Shown here: positions 43,733-52,633 of the stretch, piece after piece
Layout: each line of letters opens with the position of its first letter
How positions within the stretch are numbered: position 1 is the first letter of the stretch
Source of the DNA: an uncultured Prevotellaceae bacterium
Lineage (GTDB): Bacteria; Bacteroidota; Bacteroidia; Bacteroidales; Bacteroidaceae
DNA: 64,000 bases
Reading direction: 5' to 3'
Assembly (NCBI GenBank): GCA_902786665.1
Contig: CADADN010000003.1
Location: forward strand, 1 to 64,000
Translations under genes and position numbers: made by a program
Notes under the pieces: generated by a model
Told to the model about the DNA's origin: nothing
The model's database searches: none
Seen by the model: the letters and a program-made list of their open reading frames with translations, nothing else

Positions 43733-43740
43733 TATATTTG
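43733..43740 (+). promoter_or_regulatory. Putative -7 box for the DUF4301 gene
   Basis: TATATTTG fits TAnnTTTG and lies 52 bases before the ATG at 43793. The upstream box is not clear. It is divergent from the RelA-type promoter. Confidence 0.45.
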
Positions 43741-43792
43741 TGACAAAATATAACCATTCCGTGGTTAATGTGTCATTAAATCTAAATATATT

Positions 43793-45310
43793 ATGTTATC
43801 ACAAGAAGACTTGAGACAAATCGAATCAAAAGGTATTACAGAGAAGCAAATCGAGACACAGTTGGAGGAATTCAAAACTGGTTTCCCTTTTCTTAAGTTG
43901 GAGGCTGCCGCTGCCATAGGAAAAGGCATCATCGCGCCGGAAGAGGATGAACTTAAGGCGTATGTCAAGGCTTGGGAAGACTACAAGGCATCGGGCAAGG
44001 ACATCGTGAAGTTCGTTCCTGCATCGGGAGCTGCTAGCCGCATGTTCAAAGACATGTTTGCTTTCCTTTCTGCTGACTACGACGTGCCTACGACTGCATT
44101 TGAGAAAACCTATTTCGACAACATCCGGAAATTCGCTTTCTACGATGCTTTGGATAAAAAATGTATGGAAAACAAGGGAAAGGGTGTTGACCTGCTCATC
44201 GAGGAAGGTGACTACAAAGCTGTGGTGGCTGCCATGCTGGAGGCTTCCGGGCTGAATTACGGTCAATTGCCAAAAGGCTTGCTGTTGTTCCACAATTATG
44301 AAGAAGGACCTCGTACACCTATGGAGGAGCATCTTGTCGAGGGTGCGCTATATGCTGCCAGCAACGGTGAGGCAAACGTGCATTTCACTGTCAGCCATGA
44401 GCATATGACCCTGTTCGAGAAGAAAGTGGAGGAGAAACTGGATGTCTATGCCAAGAAATACGGCATCAACTACAATGTGTCTTTCTCAGAACAGAAACCT
44501 AGCACCGATACAGTGGCTGCTAATCCTGATAACACGCCTTTCCGCACAGAAGATGGAAAGTTGCTCTTCCGTCCAGGTGGACATGGGGCACTGATTGAAA
44601 ACCTCAACGAGATTGATGCCGATGTCATCTTCATTAAGAATATTGACAATGTCGTGCCTGATAGGTTGAAGGAGGATACCGTCACCTTCAAGCAGGTCAT
44701 CGCAGGAGTGTTGGTCACATTGCAGAAGAAGGCTTTCGAATATTTGGAAGTGCTCGACTCTGGAAAATATGACCACGAGAAGTTGCAGGAAATCATCCGA
44801 TTCGTACAACGTGACCTATGCTGTCGCAAGGGGGATCTTAAACTGCTGGAGGATGCTGAGCTGGTCATTTACCTACGCAAGAAACTCAACCGTCCCATGC
44901 GTGTCTGCGGAGTGGTGAAGAATGTGGGTGAACCGGGTGGTGGCCCATTCCTTACTTATAATCAGGATGGAACGGTCAGCCTTCAGATTCTTGAGAGCAG
45001 TCAGATTGACAAGAGCAATGAGGAGTACCAGAAGATGTTCACCGAGGGTACCCATTTCAATCCCGTCGATCTGGTTTGTGCGGTGAAGGATTACAAGGGA
45101 AGGAGGTTCAATCTTCCTGACTATGTGGACAAGTCGACTGGCTTCATCAGCAGCAAGAGCAAGAATGGAAAGGAACTGAAAGCTCTTGAGTTGCCTGGAT
45201 TGTGGAATGGAGCGATGAGCGATTGGAGCACCGTCTTCGTTGAAGTGCCTCTCTCCACTTTCAATCCTGTCAAGACTGTTAACGACCTGCTTAGGGAACA
45301 GCACCAATAA
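43793..45310 (+). CDS. DUF4301 protein, resembling UDP-sugar pyrophosphorylases
   Basis: A 505-residue cytoplasmic protein that I recognise as a DUF4301 member, a Bacteroidetes family of unknown function. Several places resemble UDP-GlcNAc/UDP-sugar pyrophosphorylases: FVPASGAASRMFKD (residues 74-87) like the glycine-rich nucleotide loop, FSEQKPSTDT followed by LLFRPGGHGALIENL (257-271) like the PxGxGGLxxxL segment, and FIKNIDNVVPD (280-290) like the VDN motif that binds the sugar and metal. This is a motif comparison by eye. It has its own promoter, divergent from the RelA-type gene, and a terminator right after its stop codon. Confidence 0.85.
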   Translation: MLSQEDLRQIESKGITEKQIETQLEEFKTGFPFLKLEAAAAIGKGIIAPEEDELKAYVKAWEDYKASGKDIVKFVPASGAASRMFKDMFAFLSADYDVPTTAFEKTYFDNIRKFAFYDALDKKCMENKGKGVDLLIEEGDYKAVVAAMLEASGLNYGQLPKGLLLFHNYEEGPRTPMEEHLVEGALYAASNGEANVHFTVSHEHMTLFEKKVEEKLDVYAKKYGINYNVSFSEQKPSTDTVAANPDNTPFRTEDGKLLFRPGGHGALIENLNEIDADVIFIKNIDNVVPDRLKEDTVTFKQVIAGVLVTLQKKAFEYLEVLDSGKYDHEKLQEIIRFVQRDLCCRKGDLKLLEDAELVIYLRKKLNRPMRVCGVVKNVGEPGGGPFLTYNQDGTVSLQILESSQIDKSNEEYQKMFTEGTHFNPVDLVCAVKDYKGRRFNLPDYVDKSTGFISSKSKNGKELKALELPGLWNGAMSDWSTVFVEVPLSTFNPVKTVNDLLREQHQ

Positions 45311-45317
45311 AATATGG

Positions 45318-45360
45318 CTTGGTCGGGTGGGGGCATTACCCGCCCGGCCAGTTTTTCTTC
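45318..45360 (+). terminator. Rho-independent terminator after the DUF4301 gene
   Basis: A 12-bp GC-rich stem (TGGTCGGGTGGG at 45320-45331 with CCCGCCCGGCCA at 45339-45350, two G-T pairs) is followed by GTTTTTC. It lies 10 bases after the stop codon. The ATG at 45314, in frame with the next gene, would place this hairpin inside that gene's 5' end. Confidence 0.75.
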
Positions 45361-45367
45361 CTCTATT

Positions 45368-46540
45368 GTGGATACGCTTTGGAACCGTAATTATTTGAAG
45401 GTGATGACAGCGAATTTTTCGCTGTTTTTTGCTTTTTACATTTTGGCGCCACTGTTGCCGCTCTATCTTTATGAGCAGTTTGGGGCAAGCAAGGACATCA
45501 TGGGAGTGGTGCTCTCGGGATATACTCTCACCGCGTTGTTGAGCAGGCCCATAAGCGGTTTCCTCGTCGATGCTTTCGACCGCAAGCGCATGCTCATGGT
45601 TTTCTATGCCTTGTTCTTCATCTTTTTCGCTGGTTATTTCGCAGCTGGGTCGCTGTTGCTCTTTGCTATTGTCAGGACGCTCCACGGAGGGGCGTTCGGA
45701 GGACTGACCGTGGCCAATAGCACTGTGGCCATCGATGTCTTGCCGTCGAGTAGAAGGAATGAGGGCATCGGTTATTATGGATTGAGCAACAACTTTGCCA
45801 TGGCTTTGGCTCCATCGGCCGGCATTGCCATCTATCAATACACGGGGCGTTTCGAGTTGCTTTTCTGGGTGGCACTGGTGGTTGCTGGCATAGGGCTGGC
45901 GGTTGACCACACTGTGACATTGCCCAAGCAAACGGTGGAGAGAAAGAAAAGGCCTTTGTCCATACGACGATTTTTCCTCCTGCGAGGATGGCTGTTGGCT
46001 GTCAACATGGTGTTCTTTGGCTTTTGCTTCGGGGTGTTGCAAAACTATCTGGCCATTTACAGCAAGGAGGTGATGGGAGTGACTACGGGAACGGGGGTGT
46101 TTTTCATTCTGCTTTCTTCAGGATTGGTCGTTACAAGGCTGATGGGGGCGAAGTCGTTGCGAAAGGGACGCCTGACACGCATTGCTGCCGTGGGGGCCTT
46201 GCTCTCAACCTTCGGTTATGGCATCTTTGTCTTCTGCAACAATAGTGTGGGATATTTCTTGTCGCCTTTGCTCATCGGATTGGGAAATGGTTCAATTTGG
46301 CCGGCGTTTATGAACATGACCGTCAACGTTGCGGTAGACGACCAGCGAGGAACGGCCAATTCCACGCTTCTTGTCTCATGGGACGTTGGCATGGGGATGG
46401 GATTGCTGCTTGGTGGAGTGATGGCTGAACATGCTGGATATGCTTTCGCTTTCCATGCAGTGGTGGTTATGCAATTGGCGGGAACGGCGCTTTTCCTACT
46501 TGCAACGAGGAGTTTTTTCTTGAAAAGGAGATTAAGATAA
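45368..46540 (+). CDS. MFS family transporter
   Basis: A protein of about 390 residues with around 12 membrane segments. The opening LWNRNYLKVMTANFSLFFAF is typical of Bacteroidetes MFS transporters related to arabinose-efflux-type carriers, followed by GYTLTALLSRPISGFLVDAF, a motif between helices 2 and 3. The export substrate is unknown. The start is difficult: the GTG at 45368 avoids the terminator, while the ATG at 45314 lies upstream of it and adds residues unlike other members. No good promoter was found between terminator and GTG, so expression may depend on read-through. Confidence 0.82.
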   Translation: MDTLWNRNYLKVMTANFSLFFAFYILAPLLPLYLYEQFGASKDIMGVVLSGYTLTALLSRPISGFLVDAFDRKRMLMVFYALFFIFFAGYFAAGSLLLFAIVRTLHGGAFGGLTVANSTVAIDVLPSSRRNEGIGYYGLSNNFAMALAPSAGIAIYQYTGRFELLFWVALVVAGIGLAVDHTVTLPKQTVERKKRPLSIRRFFLLRGWLLAVNMVFFGFCFGVLQNYLAIYSKEVMGVTTGTGVFFILLSSGLVVTRLMGAKSLRKGRLTRIAAVGALLSTFGYGIFVFCNNSVGYFLSPLLIGLGNGSIWPAFMNMTVNVAVDDQRGTANSTLLVSWDVGMGMGLLLGGVMAEHAGYAFAFHAVVVMQLAGTALFLLATRSFFLKRRLR

Positions 46541-46605
46541 CAACCATTCTCAGAATGTCGTGATTCAAAACTGCAAAAATTCTTGCATGTTTTTTAAAAG
46601 TTTCA

Positions 46606-46613
46606 TATCTTTG
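46606..46613 (+). promoter_or_regulatory. Putative -7 box for the ArnT-like gene
   Basis: TATCTTTG fits TAnnTTTG, 22 bases before the ATG at 46636, with a TTG-containing CTTG about 20 bases upstream. The leader would be only about 15 bases. Confidence 0.5.
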
Positions 46614-46635
46614 TCCTCCAAACGAATGAACCCAT

Positions 46636-48336
46636 ATGGAATTATTCAGGAAAATCAGGACTGAGACACTTCTCATCGTTGTACTTTGCATGGCGGCATT
46701 CTTTGTCAACAACAGTGCATTGTCTACTGATGGTGAGGAAGCCAAAATAGTCGTCACGGCAAGAGACATTGCAAACATGGGCAACTGGACCTCGCCTTCC
46801 ATGAATGGCGTGGAGTGCCTTTCCACCCCTCCTTTGGCGGCGTGGGTGGCTGCTTTTGTTGAGAGGATGTATCCCGACAACATCAGTGCCCAACGGTGTG
46901 TGTCTGCTGTGTTGGCTACTATCTGTTGCCTCTTTTTTTTGGGGGTGGCACGATATATGGAGCGAAGGAGGGGATTTGCTGAACTGGCCACCATGGTCTT
47001 CCTTACATGTTACCATGTCATTTACATGGGGCGGATGGTGAGCCATGAGGTCTATAGCATCACTTTTACAATGGGGGCCATCTATTTCCTCATGCGTCTC
47101 TTCTACGACAGCAGGTATTATGCTCATCCGCACAAATGGAGATGGGCATTGCTTGCCGGATTGATGATGGGATTGTCTTTCCTGAGCAACGGCATCATGA
47201 CTTTTTATGCCTTGTTCCTTCCGTTCGCTATCACAACAATGATGCTCAAACGCCCTGAACTGAAGGGGCGGGGATGGCCATTGCTACTCACGACATTGGT
47301 GGCCTTCCTCTCCTTTGGATGGTGGTATGCCTGGCTTTTCACACATCATCCGGAAGCGACTGGAGAGGTGCTGAAGAGCGAACTCGCACCATGGATTACC
47401 GGGCATGCAAGGCCTTGGTATTACTATTGGCGTTTCTTCGCTGAGGTGGGAGTGTGGGCGGTCTTGGCTCTTGCCTCCTTCTTCGTCTTTTATTGGCGGA
47501 AGCGGGTGAGCACCAAGAGGCCTTACCTCATGTCGATGCTTTGGGTGGTGGTGGCCTTGGTGCTGCTTTCCATCATGCCAGAGAAGAGTATGGACGACCT
47601 CGTCGTGCTGATGCCACCGCTGGCAATGGCGGTGGCTTGCCTCATCTATTATTATATCGAACAACGCCCGACTGACACGTGGGGGAAAGTGCTCTTCTTC
47701 CTCAATGGATTCATCATAGCTCTCTTCATTTTCGCCTTGCCGTTCCTCATACATGTGTTCATGACCAACCAACACATCATTGACTTCGGAACAGCCTTCT
47801 GTGTCAATGTACTTTTCATAGGAATTGGCATATATGTGGCCGTTTCCACCACGCGCAAGGAGATGAAAAGCGTGGTGAAAGGGGTATTGGCACTGTTCAT
47901 CATTTCTGAATGTCTCTTGTTCTCTTCCATCGACGAACTCGTCACCAACTCCAATCACCGTAGCATAGGTCTTGTCAATACTGACAAATTGTTGAAGGAA
48001 ATGCCCATCTATCATAATGTCGATGAAACGCTGCGAATGGAACTCGTCTATGAGGCGAAACGACATATTCAAGCCCTTGACCTCAACGACAAGGAGGCGG
48101 TGATGAAAGCACTACCGTGCATGCTGGTGACGCAGAAATCCTTGAACGACGAACTACCCAAGTACATCATCGACGAGGTGGACACCATGAGGGTGGGGGT
48201 GTTCGACGACAACAGGCTTCCTCAAAGAAATAGTCATTATCGCAAGGAGCTTGTCAACCATGTGAGCGTGATAAGAGCCAAAGCGAAAGTGATGGGGCAC
48301 GACGATGTGGATACTGTGCCCTCGACTTCCCAATGA
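46636..48336 (+). CDS. PMT/ArnT-type membrane glycosyltransferase
   Basis: A 566-residue inner-membrane protein with a first membrane helix (LLIVVLCMAAFFVNN) and about ten more. The first periplasmic loop carries STDGEEAKIVVTARDIANMG, where the Asp-Gly-Glu is like the catalytic acidic residues of ArnT/PMT enzymes (GT83/GT39, C-type fold). They transfer sugars from polyprenyl phosphate to lipid A or proteins in the periplasm. The acceptor here is not known; O-glycosylation or lipid A modification are options. Its stop codon is 26 bases before the GH43 start at 48363. Confidence 0.82.
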   Translation: MELFRKIRTETLLIVVLCMAAFFVNNSALSTDGEEAKIVVTARDIANMGNWTSPSMNGVECLSTPPLAAWVAAFVERMYPDNISAQRCVSAVLATICCLFFLGVARYMERRRGFAELATMVFLTCYHVIYMGRMVSHEVYSITFTMGAIYFLMRLFYDSRYYAHPHKWRWALLAGLMMGLSFLSNGIMTFYALFLPFAITTMMLKRPELKGRGWPLLLTTLVAFLSFGWWYAWLFTHHPEATGEVLKSELAPWITGHARPWYYYWRFFAEVGVWAVLALASFFVFYWRKRVSTKRPYLMSMLWVVVALVLLSIMPEKSMDDLVVLMPPLAMAVACLIYYYIEQRPTDTWGKVLFFLNGFIIALFIFALPFLIHVFMTNQHIIDFGTAFCVNVLFIGIGIYVAVSTTRKEMKSVVKGVLALFIISECLLFSSIDELVTNSNHRSIGLVNTDKLLKEMPIYHNVDETLRMELVYEAKRHIQALDLNDKEAVMKALPCMLVTQKSLNDELPKYIIDEVDTMRVGVFDDNRLPQRNSHYRKELVNHVSVIRAKAKVMGHDDVDTVPSTSQ

Positions 48337-48362
48337 CAATCACCCAAAACTACATATTTGCT

Positions 48363-50351
48363 ATGAAAAAATTCTTTACCTTGTTGATGCTGACAGCTGT
48401 TGTTTCTGGATGGGCTGCTCCCAAACCTGTCAAGTCGCTCCCTTATGCTGGATATCTTTTCGCTTACTTCGAGGGTGGTGGCAATCCTATGAAACAAGAG
48501 CAGTTGAGATTCGCCATTAGTAAGGATGCCAAGACTTGGTTTGCGTTGAATGGCAACCAACCCATCATCGCCAGTGACACCATCAGTGAGAGTGGAGGCA
48601 TACGCGACCCGCATATCCTAAGGGGGGAGGATGGCTGTTTCTACATTGTTGCCACGGATATGTTCACCGTCAAAAATGGATGGAAGGAAAATCCCGGCAT
48701 AGTCATGCTGAAGTCGACAGACCTCATCCATTGGACTCATTCCAAAATCGTCCTTGCTAAGGATTATGTAGAGCATTTCGCCGATGCATATTGGGTGTGG
48801 GCGCCTCAGACCATCTACGACAAGAAAGCGAGGAAATACATGGTGTATTTCACGCTTCAACGAACAGGTGACAACAGGCAAAGCCTTGTCACTTATTATG
48901 CTTTTGCAAACAAGGACTTCACCGGTTTCGAGAGTGAGCCTCGTGTCTTGTTCCGTGCGAAATATGGATGCATAGACAACGACATCATCGAGCGAAATGG
49001 TGTGTTCCATATGTTTTACAAAGGCAACATCAAAGATGCCTCTGGTAAGGAAATCCAGAATGGCATCCAGCAGGCCACGTCGAAAAAGTTGCTCGGACCA
49101 TGGAAAGAGGATTTCAAGTTCATCGATGCTTATGCCGACTCGAATACAGGGGTGGAAGGCAGCGGGGTGTTCAAACTCAACGACAGTGATGAATACGTGT
49201 TGATGTACGACCTTTACGGGAGTGGACGGTATGAATACCAAACATCCAAGGATCTCAAGACTTTCTCTGAGAAGCCTCTTGCATTCAAAAAGGATTTCTT
49301 CCCTCGGCATGGAACCATATGCTCCGTTACTGCTGAAGAGTTGGAGCGCTTGCAAAGTCGTTGGGGGCACGTGCTTCATGGTTTGGAGAACCAAGGCGAT
49401 GCTTCCAAGGAATGGAGTGGCAATCCCATCCTGCCGGATTTCCATGCTGACCCGGAAGTCCTGTATGACCCCAAGACTGACCGCTACTATATCTATTCCA
49501 CTACGGACGGGCAACCGGGATGGGGCGGATGGTACTTCACTTGCTTCTCTTCTCCCAATCTGACGGATTGGCGCTATGAGGGGATGGTGCTTGATTTGCC
49601 CAGGCAGACCAAATGGGCGCGTGGGAATGCATGGGCGCCGGCGGCCATTGAAAAGGATGGGAAGTATTACCTTTATTATAGTGGCGATGAGGGGCGGCAG
49701 AAAGCCATAGGTGTGGCAGTAGCTGACCACCCCGTAGGACCGTTCAAGGATTTTGGCAAGCCTATTGTCAACCGCAGACCCAACGGGGTGAATGGCGGTC
49801 AGCAAATCGATGTCGATGTGTTCATCGACCCTGATGATGGACAGGCATATCTCTATTGGGGAAATGGCTATATGGCGGGAGCGAAACTCAATCCTGACAT
49901 GACGAGCATCGATACGACGACCATCACCGTGATGACACCGCAAGGGGGGACGTTGAGGGACTATGCTTTCAGGGAGGGCGCTTATGTCTTCAAACGCAAC
50001 GGTTTGTATTACTTCCTTTGGAGTGTGGATGATACGGGCTCGCCCAACTACCATGTGGCATATGGCACCAGCAGTTCCCCGTTGGGCCCCATAGAGGTCG
50101 CGGAGCAACCTGTCATCTTGCAGCAACGTCCTGGCGAGCACATTTATGGAACGGCTCACAACAGTGTGCTGCAAATCCCGGGAAAAGATGAGTGGTATGT
50201 CGTATATCACCGCATCAACAGTGGTTTCATCGACAGGGATAAAGGTCCGGGAATCCACCGTGAGGTTTGCATCGACAAGATGGAATTTGACAGCAATGGG
50301 AGAATCCTGCCCATCACTCCAACGAATAAAGGGGTCAAGGCCATCAAGTAG
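48363..50351 (+). CDS. Secreted protein with two GH43-type glycoside hydrolase domains
   Basis: A 662-residue protein; the ATG at 48363 starts a signal peptide (MKKFFTLLMLTAVVSGWAA). The N-terminal domain (about 25-345) has the GH43 triad positions as IRDPHIL (Asp82), CIDNDIIERNG (Asp205 or 207) and NTGVEGSGVF (Glu265). The second domain (about 353-662) has DFHADPEVLYD (Asp363), QIDVDVFIDPDDG and REGAYVFKRNGLYY, again a full set. GH43 enzymes are mainly arabinofuranosidases, arabinanases and xylosidases. Both domains seem intact, so it may act on two linkages of one polymer. It is followed after 34 bases by a GH28 gene, suggesting pectin side-chain breakdown. Confidence 0.88.
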   Translation: MKKFFTLLMLTAVVSGWAAPKPVKSLPYAGYLFAYFEGGGNPMKQEQLRFAISKDAKTWFALNGNQPIIASDTISESGGIRDPHILRGEDGCFYIVATDMFTVKNGWKENPGIVMLKSTDLIHWTHSKIVLAKDYVEHFADAYWVWAPQTIYDKKARKYMVYFTLQRTGDNRQSLVTYYAFANKDFTGFESEPRVLFRAKYGCIDNDIIERNGVFHMFYKGNIKDASGKEIQNGIQQATSKKLLGPWKEDFKFIDAYADSNTGVEGSGVFKLNDSDEYVLMYDLYGSGRYEYQTSKDLKTFSEKPLAFKKDFFPRHGTICSVTAEELERLQSRWGHVLHGLENQGDASKEWSGNPILPDFHADPEVLYDPKTDRYYIYSTTDGQPGWGGWYFTCFSSPNLTDWRYEGMVLDLPRQTKWARGNAWAPAAIEKDGKYYLYYSGDEGRQKAIGVAVADHPVGPFKDFGKPIVNRRPNGVNGGQQIDVDVFIDPDDGQAYLYWGNGYMAGAKLNPDMTSIDTTTITVMTPQGGTLRDYAFREGAYVFKRNGLYYFLWSVDDTGSPNYHVAYGTSSSPLGPIEVAEQPVILQQRPGEHIYGTAHNSVLQIPGKDEWYVVYHRINSGFIDRDKGPGIHREVCIDKMEFDSNGRILPITPTNKGVKAIK

Positions 50352-50385
50352 GGTGTTTTATCATCTTTATACAAAAACTACAGCT

Positions 50386-51759
50386 ATGAGTAGATTGCTC
50401 TTGCTTGCCCTCATCCTATTCTCACTTCAAGTGAGAGCCGGGAATCCGTGGCGACAGATGAAAAAGGTGGAGAAAAGCATTGTTGTGCCTTCATTCCCTG
50501 AAAAGGTCTATCGCATCACTGACTACCATGACCCGGCCGACACCCTTTACACCAACGCCATCAACCAGGCGATTACCGAATGCTCGGCACAGGGTGGGGG
50601 TGTGGTGCTTGTCCCAAAGGGGACCTACAAGACGGCGGCCATTCACCTGCGTTCACATGTCAACCTCCATCTGGAAGAGGGGGCGGTGCTGAGTTTCTCA
50701 CTCAATCCAGAACTCTATCCTGTAGTGCTCACGCGCATAGAAGGAATCGACTGTTACAATCTTTCGCCTCTCATCTATGCTTATAATGAAGTGGATGTGG
50801 CCATAACGGGCAGGGGAGTGCTCGACGGGCAAGCAGATTTCACCAATTGGCTCAACCCCGACAAGATTCTCAATGTCGCTTTCCCCGACGGGACAACAGG
50901 AAAGGAGAAGGATATGCTCAACCGGGCATTGGAGGAGCAGTGGCCTATCGAGAAACGGGTGTTTGAGCATGGTTATGGCATGCGCCCGCAATTCATACAT
51001 TTCTACAAATGCAAGAATGTACTGCTTGAGGACTTTGAAGTGAACCGCTCGCCGTTCTGGCTCATCCACCCGCTCATGTCTGAGAATGTAACCTTGAGAA
51101 ACCTCATCTTGAGAAGCCATGGATGGAACAACGACGGTTGCGATCCGGAGTCGTGTCGTAACATATTGATAGAGAATTGCTTCTTTGATACGGGGGATGA
51201 CTGCATAGCCATCAAGAGCGGAAAGGATGATGATGGTAGGAAGTGGATGATTCCCAGCGAAAACATCATCGTAAGGGGATGTACCATGCGAGACGGGCAT
51301 GCGGGCGTGGCCATAGGAAGTGAAATCACTGGTGGATGTTCCAATGTATGGGTGGAGGATTGCAAGATGGACAGCCCCAATCTCGCAAGAATCATTCGGA
51401 TCAAGTCAAACCCCAACAGAGGAGGGGAAGTGAAGAATGTGTTTGTAAGGAATGTGGAGGTAGGCACTTGCGACCTTGCCATTTTGGGCATCGAACTCAA
51501 ATATTGGAATGTGGACGAGGGAAAATACTACCCTTATTTCCACAATATCAGGTTTGAGAATGTCACAAGCAGGAATAGCCGTTATATGATACATGTCGAT
51601 GGCTTTGACAATCGCATACAGGCTCGTGACATCTTTTTCACCAATTGCCGCTTCGAGGGTGTTTCTCAACCTGAGGTCAACATCCTTGAGGGGACGGGAA
51701 ATGTAAGGTTTAAAAACGTCACCATCAACGGGGTGTCTTATGATAACAAGAAGAAATAG
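50386..51759 (+). CDS. GH28 polygalacturonase family enzyme
   Basis: A 457-residue protein with a signal peptide (MSRLLLLALILFSLQVRA) and a right-handed beta-helix. The GH28 catalytic motifs are complete: NNDGCDPES (about residue 247), GDDCIAIKSG (about 270), GHAGVAIGSE (about 304) and RIKSN (about 341). It should hydrolyse alpha-1,4-galacturonic links or rhamnogalacturonan in pectin, in the periplasm or at the surface. The start codon at 50386 follows the GH43 gene by 34 bases, so one transcript is likely. No SusC/SusD pair is present in the window. Confidence 0.92.
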   Translation: MSRLLLLALILFSLQVRAGNPWRQMKKVEKSIVVPSFPEKVYRITDYHDPADTLYTNAINQAITECSAQGGGVVLVPKGTYKTAAIHLRSHVNLHLEEGAVLSFSLNPELYPVVLTRIEGIDCYNLSPLIYAYNEVDVAITGRGVLDGQADFTNWLNPDKILNVAFPDGTTGKEKDMLNRALEEQWPIEKRVFEHGYGMRPQFIHFYKCKNVLLEDFEVNRSPFWLIHPLMSENVTLRNLILRSHGWNNDGCDPESCRNILIENCFFDTGDDCIAIKSGKDDDGRKWMIPSENIIVRGCTMRDGHAGVAIGSEITGGCSNVWVEDCKMDSPNLARIIRIKSNPNRGGEVKNVFVRNVEVGTCDLAILGIELKYWNVDEGKYYPYFHNIRFENVTSRNSRYMIHVDGFDNRIQARDIFFTNCRFEGVSQPEVNILEGTGNVRFKNVTINGVSYDNKKK

Positions 51760-51878
51760 TTTTCGTAAAACATTTGTCATCAAACTCTTTTCTGTTTGAA
51801 AGATGAATGACCTTTGGTTAAAGAAACAGTTAAACAATATCTTTTAAAATCTTAATCTCCAGTAAATTATTTAATCCT

Positions 51879-52379
51879 ATGGATATTCCCGCCATTACCA
51901 CCATTGTCATCATTGCAGTCATCGTAATCATACTTGCTGCCATCTTCCTTCGTCGTCATGACGATTCCAAGTCCGACTATAAGGAGCAACCTTTCGTACA
52001 CAGTGGTAAGAAGTGGGTGTTCAACGGAATCCTCGACATCGACCACCCTCCTATGGAATCTTCTGTGTTCACCGACTATGAGGGGGAGTTGCAACTTATG
52101 GTAAGGAAGGGGTACGTCCATCACGACATCACCTTGCTCGAAGGCATCGATGCAGACGACCACCTTGGTCTTTTCCAGGCAGAAGCCAGAGCAACCTCAA
52201 ACGGGGACATCACCTTGTCTGTTTCTGGAAAACCTTTTGCCATCCTATCAAAGCAACAACCCTCACTACATCAGAAAATAACAAAAAGTGGTGGTGTCGT
52301 CCCCGCTTATGGATTCATCGCCAAGCAGAACGACCGCATTGTCGCTGAGGCCTGTATCTGCTCCACGGCGCGGTCTTGA
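51879..52379 (+). CDS. Small membrane-anchored protein of unknown function
   Basis: A 166-residue protein. Residues 5-25 form one strong membrane segment (TTIVIIAVIVIILAAIF) with positive residues after it, so the protein is probably anchored in the inner membrane with the rest in the cytoplasm. The soluble part ends with SGKPFAILSKQQPSLHQK and GGVVPAYGFIAKQNDRIVAE, which has a faint likeness to HIRAN-type small beta-barrels. I do not assign a family. It stands alone, 119 bases after the GH28 gene. Confidence 0.6.
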   Translation: MDIPAITTIVIIAVIVIILAAIFLRRHDDSKSDYKEQPFVHSGKKWVFNGILDIDHPPMESSVFTDYEGELQLMVRKGYVHHDITLLEGIDADDHLGLFQAEARATSNGDITLSVSGKPFAILSKQQPSLHQKITKSGGVVPAYGFIAKQNDRIVAEACICSTARS

Positions 52380-52598
52380 TAAGCTGCGCCATAGTCCAAA
52401 CCTCGCTTTGCCCGTAAACTTCCAGACTCGCCATCCATCCTCCCTGTCTTTCTATGCCGCGTCATTGTCGCGGCTTCCTTCTGCCCTTCACTTCCCTCTT
52501 CTTCACCTCTTTTCTCGTTCTTGTCGGAAATGAATGAAAACCATCTGAAAAACATCAAAAAATACTTAAAACATACCCTTTAAATCCTTTGTTTTTTG

Positions 52599-52606
52599 TA
52601 CCTTTG
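52599..52606 (+). promoter_or_regulatory. -7 box for the secreted phosphatase gene
   Basis: TACCTTTG fits TAnnTTTG, 27 bases before the ATG at 52634. It makes the earlier in-frame start at 52589 unlikely, because that codon would not be transcribed. Confidence 0.55.
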
Positions 52607-52633
52607 CAACTCATTTTTTTATACATAAGACAG

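Noticed and set aside
44873-46042. 389-codon antisense open frame across DUF4301 and MFS genes
   Set aside because: It crosses the gap between two genuine genes on the other strand and has low-complexity His/Gln/Arg-rich composition.
48618-50258. 546-codon open frame opposite the GH43 gene
   Set aside because: It lies antisense to a clear double-domain enzyme, lacks a start context or domain, and reflects codon bias of the sense strand.
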